This document shows positions 19,725 through 28,575 of a DNA stretch of 64,000 nucleotides, in pieces. The stretch spans positions 5,807,001-5,871,000 of the forward strand of contig NZ_CP077085.1 in NCBI RefSeq assembly GCF_014268455.2. Reading direction: 5' to 3'. Below the pieces are notes generated by a model. That model worked only from the letters and a program-made list of their open reading frames with translations. It was not told where the DNA came from and ran no database searches. The translations under genes were made by a program, and so were the position numbers. Positions within the stretch are counted from its first letter, which is position 1; each line of letters begins with the position of its first letter. Origin of the DNA: Pseudomonas shahriarae. GTDB lineage: Bacteria; Pseudomonadota; Gammaproteobacteria; Pseudomonadales; Pseudomonadaceae.

Positions 19725-20966
19725 CTATGCGGCGCGGGGCGCGAGGCCCTGCATATCAATGGAAGGGGTATGCCGGCCGATCAGTTCGGCCAACAGCTGG
19801 CCGCTGCCACAGGCCAGGGTGAAACCCAGGGCGCCATGGCCAAGGTTGAGCCACAGGTTGCGGTACACACTGACGCCAATCAGCGGCACGCCGCTGGGGG
19901 TGGCCGGGCGCATGCCGGCCCATTCGATGGCCTGGCTGTAATCGCCGGCCAAGGGGAACGTCTCACTGGCCTGGCGCTTGATCAGGGCCAGGCGCTTGGG
20001 CTCAAGGCCCGTATCAAAGCCGACGATGTCGACCATCGCCGCCACCCGCAGTTGCTCACCGATCCGCGCGTAGACGATCTTGCGGTCATAGTCGGTGATG
20101 CTGATTTTCGGTGCGGCGTGCTGCTCGCCAATCGGCACGCTCAGGCTGTAGCCCTTGAGCGGATACAGCGGCAACGCAATGCCCGGCAAGGCCAACTCGG
20201 GGCTGCGCACCCCCGCCGCCAGCACCAGGTGCTGCACCGGCATCACCTCGCCACCCAACTCAATCGCCTGCACCGTGCCGTTGGCATGGCGGATGCCCGT
20301 GACTTTGCGCCCCAGCACAAACCGGCAACGACCCGACGCTTCCAGGCGTGCCGCCAATTGCTGGCAGAAGCCATGACAATCCGCCACTTCTTCATTGGGT
20401 GTGTAGATGCCCCCAACAAAATCCGTGGCCCCCAGGGTCGGTTCCAGGCGCGTGCAATCGGCCGCCGACAGCACTTGCTGTTGCAGGCGATCGAGCACCT
20501 TATTGCGAGCGTGTTCAAACGTGTGGTGGCTGCGAAACGTCACCAGCTTGCCGTTGCGTTTCCAGTCGAAACCGTCCAGCCCGTCTTCTTCGCGCCACTG
20601 CTGCAAGATGCCCTGGCTCAGGCTGGCCAGGCGCAACAAGTGGCCGGCATTGCGCTTGTTTACCGAAGCCCGGCAGGCGCCGAGGAACGAGGCCATCCAA
20701 CGCCATTGCGCCGGGTCCAGGCGCGGGCGCAGCTTCAAGGGTGAATCACCGCGCAGCAGCCAGCCAATGGCTTGCAGCGGCACACCTTTGTCCGCCAGCG
20801 GCGCAACGTAGCGATAGGACAACTGGCCGCCATTGGCAAAGCTGGTCTCGCTGCCCAGGCTGTCGCGGGCCTCGACCACCGTCACGTCCATGCCGGCGCG
20901 CACCAGGGCATAGGCACTCGCCAGACCGATGACCCCACCGCCAATGATGCAAACCTGCTGAGCCAT
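19725..20966 (-). CDS. D-amino acid dehydrogenase small-subunit-like FAD enzyme (DguB/DadA-like)
   Basis: A 413-residue FAD-dependent oxidoreductase of the DadA family, which deaminates D-amino acids and passes electrons to the respiratory chain. The N-terminus has the Rossmann motif V-C-I-I-G-G-G-V-I-G (residues 5-14) and E-T-S-F-A-N-G-G-Q-L-S near 48. The C-terminal FAD site shows A-G-M-R-P-A-T-P-S-G-V-P and N-L-G-H-G-A-L-G-F-T. It is promoter-proximal in an operon with ridA and the binding protein, facing a LysR gene. Specificity for D-Glu is inferred from resemblance to dguRABC; general DadA activity is the safer call. The start at 20966 is fixed by the FAD motif. Confidence 0.88.
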   Translation of the reverse strand: MAQQVCIIGGGVIGLASAYALVRAGMDVTVVEARDSLGSETSFANGGQLSYRYVAPLADKGVPLQAIGWLLRGDSPLKLRPRLDPAQWRWMASFLGACRASVNKRNAGHLLRLASLSQGILQQWREEDGLDGFDWKRNGKLVTFRSHHTFEHARNKVLDRLQQQVLSAADCTRLEPTLGATDFVGGIYTPNEEVADCHGFCQQLAARLEASGRCRFVLGRKVTGIRHANGTVQAIELGGEVMPVQHLVLAAGVRSPELALPGIALPLYPLKGYSLSVPIGEQHAAPKISITDYDRKIVYARIGEQLRVAAMVDIVGFDTGLEPKRLALIKRQASETFPLAGDYSQAIEWAGMRPATPSGVPLIGVSVYRNLWLNLGHGALGFTLACGSGQLLAELIGRHTPSIDMQGLAPRAA

Positions 20967-21072
20967 GTCGATTCCCAAGCGTTGTAATGAGCGTCCAAGG
21001 GTAGGGGCAGGTGACAGGCGCCGGACAATGAATAAAGATGGGCCACCTATAAACAAAGGTTATGGACTCGTC

Positions 21073-21975
21073 ATGCGCTTGCGTCATATCGAAATCTTCC
21101 AGGCCATCCGCCAGACCGGCTCGGTCAGCGCCGCCGCGCAGTTGCTGCATGTCTCGCAACCGGCGGTGACCAAGGTGCTGCAACATGCCGAGCTGCAATT
21201 GGGCTTCCCGCTGTTCCTGCGCATCCGCGGCAAGCTGCAGCCCACCCCGGAAGCCCTGGCCCTGGAGCGCGAAGTCGATAAGGTCAGCGAAAGCCTGCAA
21301 GGCGTGCGGCGCCTGGCGCAGAACCTGCGGCGCGCACCCGGCCAAAGCCTGCGCATCGGCGCCACGCCAGCCCTGGCCTTGTCGCTGCTGCCGCCAGCGA
21401 TTGGCGAATGGACCCAGCGCTACCCGGACATCGCCTGCGAACTGTCCAGCGCCCACAGCCGTGAGCTGGTGCAAAACCTGTTGATGCGCGAGATGGATGT
21501 GGCGCTGACCCTCAAGTCCCCGGACCATCCGGGGCTCAAGGCCCAGGCATTGGCCCACGGCGTGTTGGTAGCCCTGGCGCCACGGGGCTTCTGGCCGGCA
21601 GCGGAACTGGGCAAACCCTTGCCCTTGATGGCCCTGGCGGGCGCGCCGTTGATTGGCCTGTCGAGTGCCGACCCACTGTCGGCGCGGCTCGACAGCTACC
21701 TGGAAGCGGTCGAACCGCCGCCGCGCGTGCGGATCTCGGTGCAGACCTATTCCCTGGCCCGCGCCATGGTCGAATCCGGCGCCGGCCTGGCGGTGATCGA
21801 CCCTTTCACCGCGCTGGGTGCATCCACCGACAGCACCTGCATCCGCCCCCTGGCCCCGCCGCTGCCCATCACCCTGTATGCCCTGACCCGCGCCGACGAA
21901 CCGCCGCCGCATATGTTGGCGAGCCTGTTGGAGATCTTTGGCAGCCGTGCCCAGGAGCAGTTAGACCGTCTCTAA
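21073..21975 (+). CDS. LysR family regulator of the D-amino-acid operon (DguR-like)
   Basis: A 300-residue LysR-type regulator. Residues 1-60 form the winged helix-turn-helix (R-H-I-E-I-F-Q-A-I-R, then S-A-A-A-Q-L-L-H-V-S-Q-P-A-V-T-K); the rest is the effector domain with L-R-I-G-A-T-P-A-L near 95. It is divergent from the dadA-like operon with 106 bases between the starts, the usual place for a LysR activator of the adjacent genes; the ligand is then probably a substrate or intermediate of that pathway. The start at 21073 gives the normal LysR N-terminus; longer frames do not. Confidence 0.88.
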   Translation: MRLRHIEIFQAIRQTGSVSAAAQLLHVSQPAVTKVLQHAELQLGFPLFLRIRGKLQPTPEALALEREVDKVSESLQGVRRLAQNLRRAPGQSLRIGATPALALSLLPPAIGEWTQRYPDIACELSSAHSRELVQNLLMREMDVALTLKSPDHPGLKAQALAHGVLVALAPRGFWPAAELGKPLPLMALAGAPLIGLSSADPLSARLDSYLEAVEPPPRVRISVQTYSLARAMVESGAGLAVIDPFTALGASTDSTCIRPLAPPLPITLYALTRADEPPPHMLASLLEIFGSRAQEQLDRL

Positions 21976-22010
21976 AACACCACAAAACCCATGTGGGACT
22001 GGGCTTTTAT

Positions 22011-22094
22011 GAGAGCTGGCTTGCCTGCGATGCAGGCGCCTCGGTTCATCAGTTAAACCGCAGTGATGCTATCGCAGGCAAGCCAGCTCCCACA
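22011..22094. repeat. REPIN downstream of the LysR gene
   Basis: Arms gagctggcttgcctgcgat / atcgcaggcaagccagctc, with inner spacer cctcggttcatcagttaaaccgc... of the same type as at 32731 and 58215. It sits between convergent genes. Confidence 0.92.
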
Positions 22095-22113
22095 CAAGCC
22101 AGCGGCTACAGTT

Positions 22114-22731
22114 TCAGAGCACGTAGCGCATGATCGCCACAAAATGCAGCAGGCTGCCGCCAATCACAAACAAGTGCCAGATCCCATGGGAATGCCTTAA
22201 CCGGTGTTCCAGGGCAAAAAAGATAATCCCCACCGTGTACAACACCCCGCCCGACGCCAGCCAGATAAACCCGTCCATGCCCAGCGCGGCAATCAACGGC
22301 TTGACCGCCACCAACACAATCCAGCCCATCACCGCATAAATCACAATCGACAATATGCGCGCCTCGGAACGCGGCTTGATCTCCTGCAGGATCCCGATCA
22401 CCGCCAGCCCCCAGACAATCCCGAACAGCGTCCAGCCCCACGGCCCGTGCAGGGTCACCAGGCAAAACGGCGTGTAACTGCCGGCGATCAGCAGGTAGAT
22501 CGAAAAGTGGTCGACCTTCTGCATGATCGCTTTCTTGCGCCCGCGCACGCTGTGATACACCGTCGAGGCGCTGTACAGCACCAGCAGCGTAACCCCGTAG
22601 ATCGCCACGCTGACGATCTTCCACGGGCTGCCGTCCATACTCGCCACCACCAACATCCACACCGCGCCGATAAAGGCTGCCACGGCGCCGAGCAAATGGC
22701 TCCAGGCGTTGAATCGTTCTCCGTGATACAT
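22114..22731 (-). CDS. Hemolysin III / YqfA family membrane protein
   Basis: A 205-residue integral membrane protein with seven hydrophobic helices. Family signature elements are E-R-F-N-A-W-S-H-L-L-G at the start, S-T-V-Y-H-S near 58, D-H-F-S-I-Y-L-L-I-A-G-S-Y-T-P-F near 76, and a C-terminal S-H-G-I-W-H-L-F-V-I-G-G-S-L-L-H-F with the conserved histidines. The fold is that of the PAQR/hemolysin-III superfamily; true haemolytic activity is doubtful for most members. It stands alone, divergent from mdcR. Confidence 0.9.
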   Translation of the reverse strand: MYHGERFNAWSHLLGAVAAFIGAVWMLVVASMDGSPWKIVSVAIYGVTLLVLYSASTVYHSVRGRKKAIMQKVDHFSIYLLIAGSYTPFCLVTLHGPWGWTLFGIVWGLAVIGILQEIKPRSEARILSIVIYAVMGWIVLVAVKPLIAALGMDGFIWLASGGVLYTVGIIFFALEHRLRHSHGIWHLFVIGGSLLHFVAIMRYVL

Positions 22732-22895
22732 GTGTCGCCGACCTCCAAAACTGCTGCGTCTACCCCATAAGGCTCAGGCCTGCCAGACGAGAGTGCAAGA
22801 CCGTTATGACGACTGCGGTACAGATGGCGCTACATGGCTGGGAGCAGCGGGGTTTTGCGGGCACAATCGAACGCATTCGAATAAGAGTCATCACC

Positions 22896-23810
22896 ATGCT
22901 GATCGACGAAGAATTCACCCTCAAGAAACTGGAAATCTTCCTGGCCTTCATGCGCACCGGCAACCTGGCCCGCGCCGCCGCCGAGTTGCAGACCAGCAAT
23001 GTCAGCGTGCACCGGGCCATCCACTCCCTGGAAAACGCCCTGCGTTGCCCGCTGTTCAAACACGAAGGGCGCAACCTCACCCCGCTGGAAAGCGCCTACG
23101 TCCTCGAAGAACGCGCACAGAAGTTGGTGCAAGAGGTGGTCGACAGCGTGCGCCTGACCCGCGAAGCCGCCGGTTTCTCTGCCGAACGTTTCAAGCTCGG
23201 CGCCTTGTATTCACTGACGGTCAAGACCGTGCCGCAACTGATCATGGGCCTGAAAATCAGGCGCAGCGAGCTGAATATCGACCTGATCCTGGGCTCCAAC
23301 GTCGACCTGATGTACAAGCTCAAGAACATGGAAGTGGATGCGATCCTGATCTCCCTCGACGACCAGGCCGTCGAGCCGGACTGCGCGCAGATCCAGCTGT
23401 TTTCCGACGACATCTTCCTCGCTACCCCCGCCGACTCGCCCCTGGACCGCGAACAGGAAATCGACCTGGCCCAGGTGCGCGACGCCACCTTCATCACCCT
23501 GACCCAAGGCTTCGCCACCCACCAGGACGGTGCACGGGTGTTCAAGCAGGCGGGCTTCGAGCCGAAGGTGGCGATGCAGGTCAACGACATCTTCACCCTG
23601 CTGAGCATGGTCAGCTCGGGCGTTGGCTATGCGCTGCTGCCGGGGAGGATTGCGGCGGTGTATGAGAACCGGGTCAAGCTGATCCCGTTGCAGCCACGCT
23701 ACCGGTTGCAGCAGCACATTGGCGTGGTGTTCTTGAAGGCCAAGGAGCGTGATCCGAACTTACTGGCGTTGTTGGCGGAGTGTCGGATGTATGCCAATCG
23801 GCAAATTTGA
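22896..23810 (+). CDS. mdcR: LysR family malonate utilisation regulator MdcR
   Basis: A 304-residue LysR-type activator. The N-terminal helix-turn-helix (L-K-K-L-E-I-F-L-A-F-M-R-T-G-N-L-A-R-A-A) is the MdcR form, with L-Q-T-S-N-V-S-V-H-R-A-I in the recognition region. It lies at the 3' end of the malonate operon and convergent to it, so it probably acts on the mdcA promoter in trans from about 8 kb away. Malonate or malonyl-CoA as effector is inferred from characterised MdcR proteins. Confidence 0.88.
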   Translation: MLIDEEFTLKKLEIFLAFMRTGNLARAAAELQTSNVSVHRAIHSLENALRCPLFKHEGRNLTPLESAYVLEERAQKLVQEVVDSVRLTREAAGFSAERFKLGALYSLTVKTVPQLIMGLKIRRSELNIDLILGSNVDLMYKLKNMEVDAILISLDDQAVEPDCAQIQLFSDDIFLATPADSPLDREQEIDLAQVRDATFITLTQGFATHQDGARVFKQAGFEPKVAMQVNDIFTLLSMVSSGVGYALLPGRIAAVYENRVKLIPLQPRYRLQQHIGVVFLKAKERDPNLLALLAECRMYANRQI

Positions 23811-23815
23811 AACCG

Positions 23816-23914
23816 CCATCGCAGGCAAGTCGAATCGTCGCACCGCAGCTCCCACATTTGAATGTATTCACACATCAAAATGCGGGGGCGGCGGTGCGAC
23901 TTGCCCGCGATGAG
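23816..23914. repeat. REPIN of a variant family between mdcR and madM
   Basis: Left arm catcgcaggcaagtcgaa... plus gtcgcaccgcagctcccac, right arm gcggtgcgacttgcccgcgatg. The 'gcggtgcgac' core differs from the 'ctggcttgcctgcgat' family, so a third REP subfamily is present. It lies between convergent genes. Confidence 0.8.
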
Positions 23915-23943
23915 GCCCGATCATTCAATCGAAATGTTGTGCC

Positions 23944-24708
23944 CTACCCCACCAACCCCCGCATCATCAAAAACAACAACGAAGGCCCCAACAAACACCC
24001 CAGCGCCGTATAAAACGCCGCCGTCAGGCAGCCATAAGGCACCAGCTTCGGATCAGTCGCCGCCAACCCGCCAGCCACACCGCTGGAGGTGCCCATCAAC
24101 CCGCCAAAGATCACCGCACTGCGCGGGCTGTTCAGGCCGATCAGCGGCGCGACGAACGGGGTCATTACCATCACCAAAATGGCCTTGATCAACCCCGCCG
24201 CAATCGACAGTGCCATCACCTCGGAACTGGCGCCAATCGCCGCCCCGGTCACCGGCCCGACGATATAGGTCACAGCACCCGCGCCGATGGTGGTCAGGCT
24301 CACCGCATCGGTATAACCAAACGCCATGGCCACCCCGACGCCGGCGATAAATGACGAACCGACGCCGACAAACAACGCCAGCACCCCCACATACCCGGCG
24401 CGTTTGAGTTCATCGACGCTCACACCAAACGCGGTGGCGACGATGGCAAAGTCCCGCAGCATCGCCCCGCCCAGCAGGCCGATGCCCGACAGCAGCGGGA
24501 TATCCACCACGCCCTTGGCCCCGCCGGTAAACGCACCGCCCACATAGGACAACACCAGCCCCAGCAGGATCGCGATGGCCGAGCCATGCAGGCGGCCTTT
24601 GGTGAAGTTGTCGCTGATCCAGTAGGACACCCACATGGTCAGGCCGATCACCGCAAAACCACTGATCAGGCCGTAGCCGGTGATGACTTTCATCAAGGAT
24701 TCGTACAT
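23944..24708 (-). CDS. madM: Malonate transporter subunit MadM
   Basis: A 254-residue membrane protein with about eight to nine helices that, with MadL, forms a Na+-dependent malonate importer. The start M-Y-E-S-L-M-K-V-I-T-G-Y-G-L and the glycine/alanine-rich helices (G-G-A-F-T-G-G-A-K-G, V-G-P-V-T-G-A-A-I-G-A-S-S-E) match MadM. I prefer the ATG at 24708, which has AGGGTGAG upstream, over a GTG at 24717 that overlaps the madL stop. It is the last gene of the mdc operon. Confidence 0.93.
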   Translation of the reverse strand: MYESLMKVITGYGLISGFAVIGLTMWVSYWISDNFTKGRLHGSAIAILLGLVLSYVGGAFTGGAKGVVDIPLLSGIGLLGGAMLRDFAIVATAFGVSVDELKRAGYVGVLALFVGVGSSFIAGVGVAMAFGYTDAVSLTTIGAGAVTYIVGPVTGAAIGASSEVMALSIAAGLIKAILVMVMTPFVAPLIGLNSPRSAVIFGGLMGTSSGVAGGLAATDPKLVPYGCLTAAFYTALGCLLGPSLLFLMMRGLVG

Positions 24709-24713
24709 GGCGC

Positions 24714-25106
24714 TCACCCTGCCGACTTGGTGGGAACGACCGCATCCGGCTCACGGTTGCCGATGCGTACCAGCACCGGCACCAGGGCAAATGCCACCAC
24801 CACCGCACTAGCACCGGCGAGGATCGCCATGGGGCCGCCACTGATCGCGCCATACACGTTTTGCTGGGCTGCCATGGCCACCACAATGGGAATGTACACC
24901 GCCGCCCAGAAGCTCACGCCCTGCTCGGATTTGCCGGTAAACAGGCCACGCTTGCCGAGGTAACTGCCCAGGCCGATCAGCAGCAACATCGCGATTCCCA
25001 CCCCGCCGACGTTGGCCGGAATGCCCATCCATTTGCCCAACAGCTCGCCGACAAACAAGCCTGCAAGGGTACACAAGGCCAGAAACGCCACACCGTAAAT
25101 AATCAT
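24714..25106 (-). CDS. madL: Malonate transporter subunit MadL
   Basis: A 130-residue membrane protein with four helices, partner of MadM in sodium-dependent malonate uptake. The sequence begins M-I-I-Y-G-V-A-F-L-A-L-C-T-L-A-G, has the P-A-N-V-G-G-V-G-I-A-M-L-L-L-I segment near 33-47, and A-A-Q-Q-N-V-Y-G-A near 82. The stop lies six bases before the madM start, so translation is probably coupled. It follows mdcH by about 66 bases. Confidence 0.92.
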   Translation of the reverse strand: MIIYGVAFLALCTLAGLFVGELLGKWMGIPANVGGVGIAMLLLIGLGSYLGKRGLFTGKSEQGVSFWAAVYIPIVVAMAAQQNVYGAISGGPMAILAGASAVVVAFALVPVLVRIGNREPDAVVPTKSAG

Positions 25107-25172
25107 GCTGGTAGTCCTCTTGATGCTTGATCGAAATTGTTGTTTTTGTGCTTCGAAAGCCAAGCTCACGCT

Positions 25173-26078
25173 TTATCGGTGGTGGCGGCCCTCCTGTTCC
25201 AGCAGGGCCTGCAAGGTGTCCAGGCGCGCGCCTTCGAAGGCGATCACGGTGCCTTGCTCAAACACACGCCGCGCCAGGCCAGTGAGGACTGCGCCCGGTG
25301 GCAGTTCGATCTGCAGGCGTACACCACGCTCATAGGCGCTTTGCACGGTGCCGCGCCAATCGACGATGCGGCACATGTTGAACGCCAGGTCGTCGCGCAA
25401 CTGCGCGGGATCACGGATCGGCCGCGCCCGGGTACTGCTCAGGTAAGTGATGGCCGGCGCATGGAGCGCAACCTTGGCGAATGCCTCGGCGAGGGCCTCG
25501 GCCGGCTGCTCCAGCAGAGCGCAGTGGGACGGCACGCTGACGGCCAGGCGCTTGGCCACGGCCTGGCCTTTGACACGATCCGCGACACGCTGCATGCCGG
25601 TATCGCTGCCGGCAATCACGCACTGGTTGTCGGCATTGATATTGGCCAGGTACACCGGGGTTTGCGTGCTGTGGACCTCGGCGAGCACGCTTTCGACGGT
25701 GGATAACTCCAGGCCGATCAGTGCGGTCATGCCATAGCCCTGTGGATAAGCGTGCTGCATCAGTTCACCGCGCAGGCTGACCAGCCGGAGCGCATCGGCA
25801 AACTCCAGGGCGCCCGCGATCACCGCCGCCGGATAGGCCCCGATGGACAGACCCGCCACGTAATCCGGGATGCGTTGCAATTGCCGGGCATGGGCCACGC
25901 CGGCGATCAGCAGGCACAGTTGCACAGCGCGGGTGCTGGCCAGGGCGTGCGCCGAATCGAGCTGGCGCACATCTTCGACCAACGCATCACTGGCCTCATC
26001 AAGGACACTGGCGGGCAGTTGCTGGAGCATGCCCGGACGCTGGGCGCCCTGCCCCGGAAACACCAGGAGGCTGCTCAT
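25173..26078 (-). CDS. mdcH: Malonate decarboxylase epsilon subunit (malonyl-CoA:ACP transferase)
   Basis: A 301-residue FabD-like acyltransferase that loads malonyl groups from malonyl-CoA onto the MdcC carrier, priming the decarboxylase. Visible are the N-terminal V-F-P-G-Q-G-A-Q, the nucleophile Ser78 in G-L-S-I-G, an arginine in S-L-R-G-E-L-M-Q near residue 105, and the histidine in V-P-S-H-C-A-L-L near residue 205. It overlaps the mdcG stop by four bases (ATGA), so the two are translationally coupled. Confidence 0.93.
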   Translation of the reverse strand: MSSLLVFPGQGAQRPGMLQQLPASVLDEASDALVEDVRQLDSAHALASTRAVQLCLLIAGVAHARQLQRIPDYVAGLSIGAYPAAVIAGALEFADALRLVSLRGELMQHAYPQGYGMTALIGLELSTVESVLAEVHSTQTPVYLANINADNQCVIAGSDTGMQRVADRVKGQAVAKRLAVSVPSHCALLEQPAEALAEAFAKVALHAPAITYLSSTRARPIRDPAQLRDDLAFNMCRIVDWRGTVQSAYERGVRLQIELPPGAVLTGLARRVFEQGTVIAFEGARLDTLQALLEQEGRHHR

Positions 26079-26671
26079 GCCACCGCCTGCCAAGGGTCGC
26101 TGACCAAGTGCGCACCGCTGGCGTTTTTCAGCAGCACACGCCGCGCTGGGCCGGCCCATTCGCGCAAGGCGACGGCGCCATATGGGGTTTGCAATTGCAG
26201 GTCCACGGCACACGGCGCGGTGTCCAGAATCGCCAACAGACCCTCGGCATCGCCGCGATCAAGACGCTCGGGAGTGCGCAGCAGCAGATCCAGATCGCTC
26301 TGGGCATGCAGCGCTTCAATGCCCGTGGCCAACTCGAACCCCGCGCTGCCGGTCACGCCCCAAGCCTCTTGCGCCAGCACCGGCCGCAGTTGATCGAGGG
26401 CGCGCAACGCCGGTAGATCCCGGGGCGAAATCACCCCGCGCAGGGCCTCGGGTGTCACTCGCCGTTGCACAGCCGCCAGGGGCATCACGGCCGCAAAACG
26501 CTGCTCGCGCAAACGCCCACGCACCCCCACCGCCACGTAGCCCGGTTCGGCCAGCGCCCGGCGTACCACCACCGGCTGCCCCGCCCCGATCACCGCCAGT
26601 ACCCAGGCCGGTGCGTCAGCAGGCAGGTGCGCCGGGGTCATGCCCCAGAGCAAGTCGTGGGCGTTCACCAT
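26075..26671 (-). CDS. mdcG: Phosphoribosyl-dephospho-CoA transferase MdcG
   Basis: A 198-residue nucleotidyltransferase-like enzyme that attaches the 2'-(5''-phosphoribosyl)-3'-dephospho-CoA prosthetic group to the MdcC carrier subunit. It shows the H-D-L-L-W-G N-terminus, R-G-x-x-R-x-x-R-F-A segment near 60, W-G-V-T-G-S-A-G-F-E near 120 and the metal-binding S-D-L-D-L-L-L near 140, as in MdcG/CitX-related holo-ACP synthases. It overlaps mdcE by seven bases. Confidence 0.92.
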   Translation of the reverse strand: MVNAHDLLWGMTPAHLPADAPAWVLAVIGAGQPVVVRRALAEPGYVAVGVRGRLREQRFAAVMPLAAVQRRVTPEALRGVISPRDLPALRALDQLRPVLAQEAWGVTGSAGFELATGIEALHAQSDLDLLLRTPERLDRGDAEGLLAILDTAPCAVDLQLQTPYGAVALREWAGPARRVLLKNASGAHLVSDPWQAVA

Positions 26672-27444
26672 TGTTCCCGCAGCAGTTGGCGCACATGGCT
26701 GGACGCGGCACGGTTGGCGGCGCCCAGGCGCCCGCGCAAATCGCGCACGCCGCTGTTCTGCACATCCTTGATCGCCTGCACCAGGCAATCCCTGACCCGC
26801 GCCAGGTCGTCGACGGTAGGCTGTTCGATCTGGCTGACCGTCAGGGTTTCCCAGAGCAAGCCGAGGCTGGCATAGCTGTCGATGTCATAGGCCATGGGCG
26901 GCACGCTGGCGGCCAGGGCTTCCAGTTCTTCGACACTGCGCAGGGTCACCCGCGCCGCCGAGGCTTTGCCCATGGCGTGCACCATCACCCCAGGGTCGCG
27001 CAGGGCGATCAGGCGATTGGCCTGGTAGCCATGGGCGAGAAACGCCCCGGACATGGCCTTGCCCACCAGCAACCCGATCACCGGGTGCCCGGCCAGGCGC
27101 GCGCGGGCATAACTGTCTGCCGCCGCCGCCAGGGCTTGATGGATGCCCAGGGCTTCTTCGCGACGGCCATAGGCCTGGCTGGGCACGTCGACGATGGCAA
27201 CAATCGGGCGTTGATCGCCGCTGGCGACGGCTTCATCCACCGCCTTGGCCAGGCCCCAGCCTTCGAGCAAACCGACTTCCCCCTGGCGCGCCCGCGGGAA
27301 GCGGTTGGCAGCATCCGGCACTACCGCGATAAAGCGCACGGCCTGCTCGCCGAGCACGCCATCGGCGACTTTCAACGACGCCGGCAAACCCGCCACTGGC
27401 GCTACGCCGGCGCTCAATGCGTTGAACCACTGCAAGCCTCTCAT
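26665..27444 (-). CDS. mdcE: Malonate decarboxylase gamma subunit
   Basis: A 259-residue carboxyltransferase-like (crotonase fold) subunit that works with MdcD to decarboxylate malonyl-S-ACP to acetyl-S-ACP. Family features are V-D-V-P-S-Q-A-Y-G-R-R-E-E near residue 85, then G-H-P-V-I-G-L-L-V-G-K-A-M-S-G-A-F-L-A-H-G near 118-138, an oxyanion-hole glycine pattern. The start overlaps the mdcD stop (ATGA), which fits fixed subunit stoichiometry. Confidence 0.93.
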   Translation of the reverse strand: MRGLQWFNALSAGVAPVAGLPASLKVADGVLGEQAVRFIAVVPDAANRFPRARQGEVGLLEGWGLAKAVDEAVASGDQRPIVAIVDVPSQAYGRREEALGIHQALAAAADSYARARLAGHPVIGLLVGKAMSGAFLAHGYQANRLIALRDPGVMVHAMGKASAARVTLRSVEELEALAASVPPMAYDIDSYASLGLLWETLTVSQIEQPTVDDLARVRDCLVQAIKDVQNSGVRDLRGRLGAANRAASSHVRQLLREQW

Positions 27445-28283
27445 GGACGTTCTCCCTGATACAGGTCGCGAACCGTCGCCGGCTCGATCTGCGGTTCGGC
27501 GTCCAGCTCAGCCAGGCGCGCCAGGTAATAGTCGGCCTGACGGCTGCGTTGCACTGCCGGCAAACCTTGCTGCAACAGTTCACTGATCTGCTGGCGGATC
27601 TGCGCCACATCGTCCGCCACATAACGGTCGGCCAAGCCGCTGTTGAAACGCTGCTCGCCGCCGGTCAGGCTCCAGATAAAGGGCCGGTCACGGGAGTCGT
27701 ATTCTTCAAGGCCGGCTTCCTGTTCGATCACTTGTGGGCCGTTCAAGCCCAGGCGTGCTTCGCGGGTCACCAGCAAGTAACTGCACAGGCCAGCAGCGAT
27801 GGACATGCCGCCAAAACAGCCCACGCTGCCGGCCACCACGCCGATCACCGGCTGGTACTGGCGCAGGTCGACAATCGCGGCGTGGATATCGGCAATCGCC
27901 GCCAGCCCGAGGTTGGCTTCCTGCAAGCGCACGCCGCCGGTTTCCAGCAGCAACACAGCCCGCGTGGGAATGCCGTTGCGGTTGTCCTCGGCGGCCAGTT
28001 CCAGGGCACCGGCGATTTTCGCGCCGCCCACTTCACCCAGGCTGCCGCCCTGGAAGTTGCCTTCGATGGCCGCAATCACCAGCGGCAGGCCGTCGAGCGT
28101 GCCCTTGGCGATCACCACCCCATCGTCGGCCTGCGGCACCACGCCCTGGCGACTCAACCACGGCGACATCACGCGCTGGAACGGGTCGATCAGTTCACGG
28201 TAGCTGCCGGCATCCAGCAAGGCCTTGGCCCGCTGGCGGGCACCGAGTTCGACGAAGCTGTGCCTATTGAGTAAATCAGTCAT
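27441..28283 (-). CDS. mdcD: Malonate decarboxylase beta subunit
   Basis: A 280-residue crotonase-fold subunit related to the acetyl-CoA carboxylase carboxyltransferase beta chain, pairing with MdcE as the decarboxylase. Visible: F-V-E-L-G-A-R-Q-R-A near the start, N-F-Q-G-G-S-L-G-E-V-G-G-A-K-I near 75-88, L-E-T-G-G-V-R-L-Q-E-A-N near 114, and V-G-C-F-G-G-M-S-I-A-A-G near 150. It overlaps mdcC by eight bases and mdcE by four, in the core of the operon. Confidence 0.95.
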   Translation of the reverse strand: MTDLLNRHSFVELGARQRAKALLDAGSYRELIDPFQRVMSPWLSRQGVVPQADDGVVIAKGTLDGLPLVIAAIEGNFQGGSLGEVGGAKIAGALELAAEDNRNGIPTRAVLLLETGGVRLQEANLGLAAIADIHAAIVDLRQYQPVIGVVAGSVGCFGGMSIAAGLCSYLLVTREARLGLNGPQVIEQEAGLEEYDSRDRPFIWSLTGGEQRFNSGLADRYVADDVAQIRQQISELLQQGLPAVQRSRQADYYLARLAELDAEPQIEPATVRDLYQGERP

Positions 28284-28575
28284 GGCCAAGCTCCTCGAAA
28301 CCTTGCTCCAGGCGCAAACGCACCACGCCGGGGGTGGCGCCAAAATCGTGGATCTGAATGTTCAAGGCCGGTGGGGTCTGTTCCTGGAAGATCCGCTGGA
28401 ACAGGTGCTGCCAGCGTTGCTCGGCGCCGTTGACCGAGGTTTGCACCTGGATGCTCAAGGTGCCCGCCGTACCTGGTTCCAGCAACACTTCAAGGTCGCC
28501 GGAACCGACGCAACCCACCAGCGCGCGGCCTTTGGGCGGCTGCCCGGCGGGGAATTCAAAAGATAGGGTTTCCAT
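28276..28575 (-). CDS. mdcC: Malonate decarboxylase delta subunit (acyl carrier protein)
   Basis: A 99-residue acyl carrier for the decarboxylase. The attachment serine is Ser25 in V-G-S-G-D-L-E, the position reported for the Klebsiella carrier; it holds a phosphoribosyl-dephospho-CoA group made by MdcB and attached by MdcG. The protein cycles between acetyl and malonyl thioesters with MdcA, MdcD/E and MdcH. Its start shares one base with the mdcB stop (TGATG). Confidence 0.95.
   Translation of the reverse strand: METLSFEFPAGQPPKGRALVGCVGSGDLEVLLEPGTAGTLSIQVQTSVNGAEQRWQHLFQRIFQEQTPPALNIQIHDFGATPGVVRLRLEQGFEELGHD

Noticed and set aside
18351..20744. Long plus-strand open frame (797 codons) opposite the D-amino-acid operon
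   Set aside because: It is antisense to three genes with clear motifs, its translation has no recognisable domain, and such frames are common in GC-rich Pseudomonas DNA.
24709..24717. GTG start for madM overlapping the madL stop
   Set aside because: The AGG would abut the GTG directly, whereas the ATG nine bases later has a properly spaced site and gives the usual protein length.
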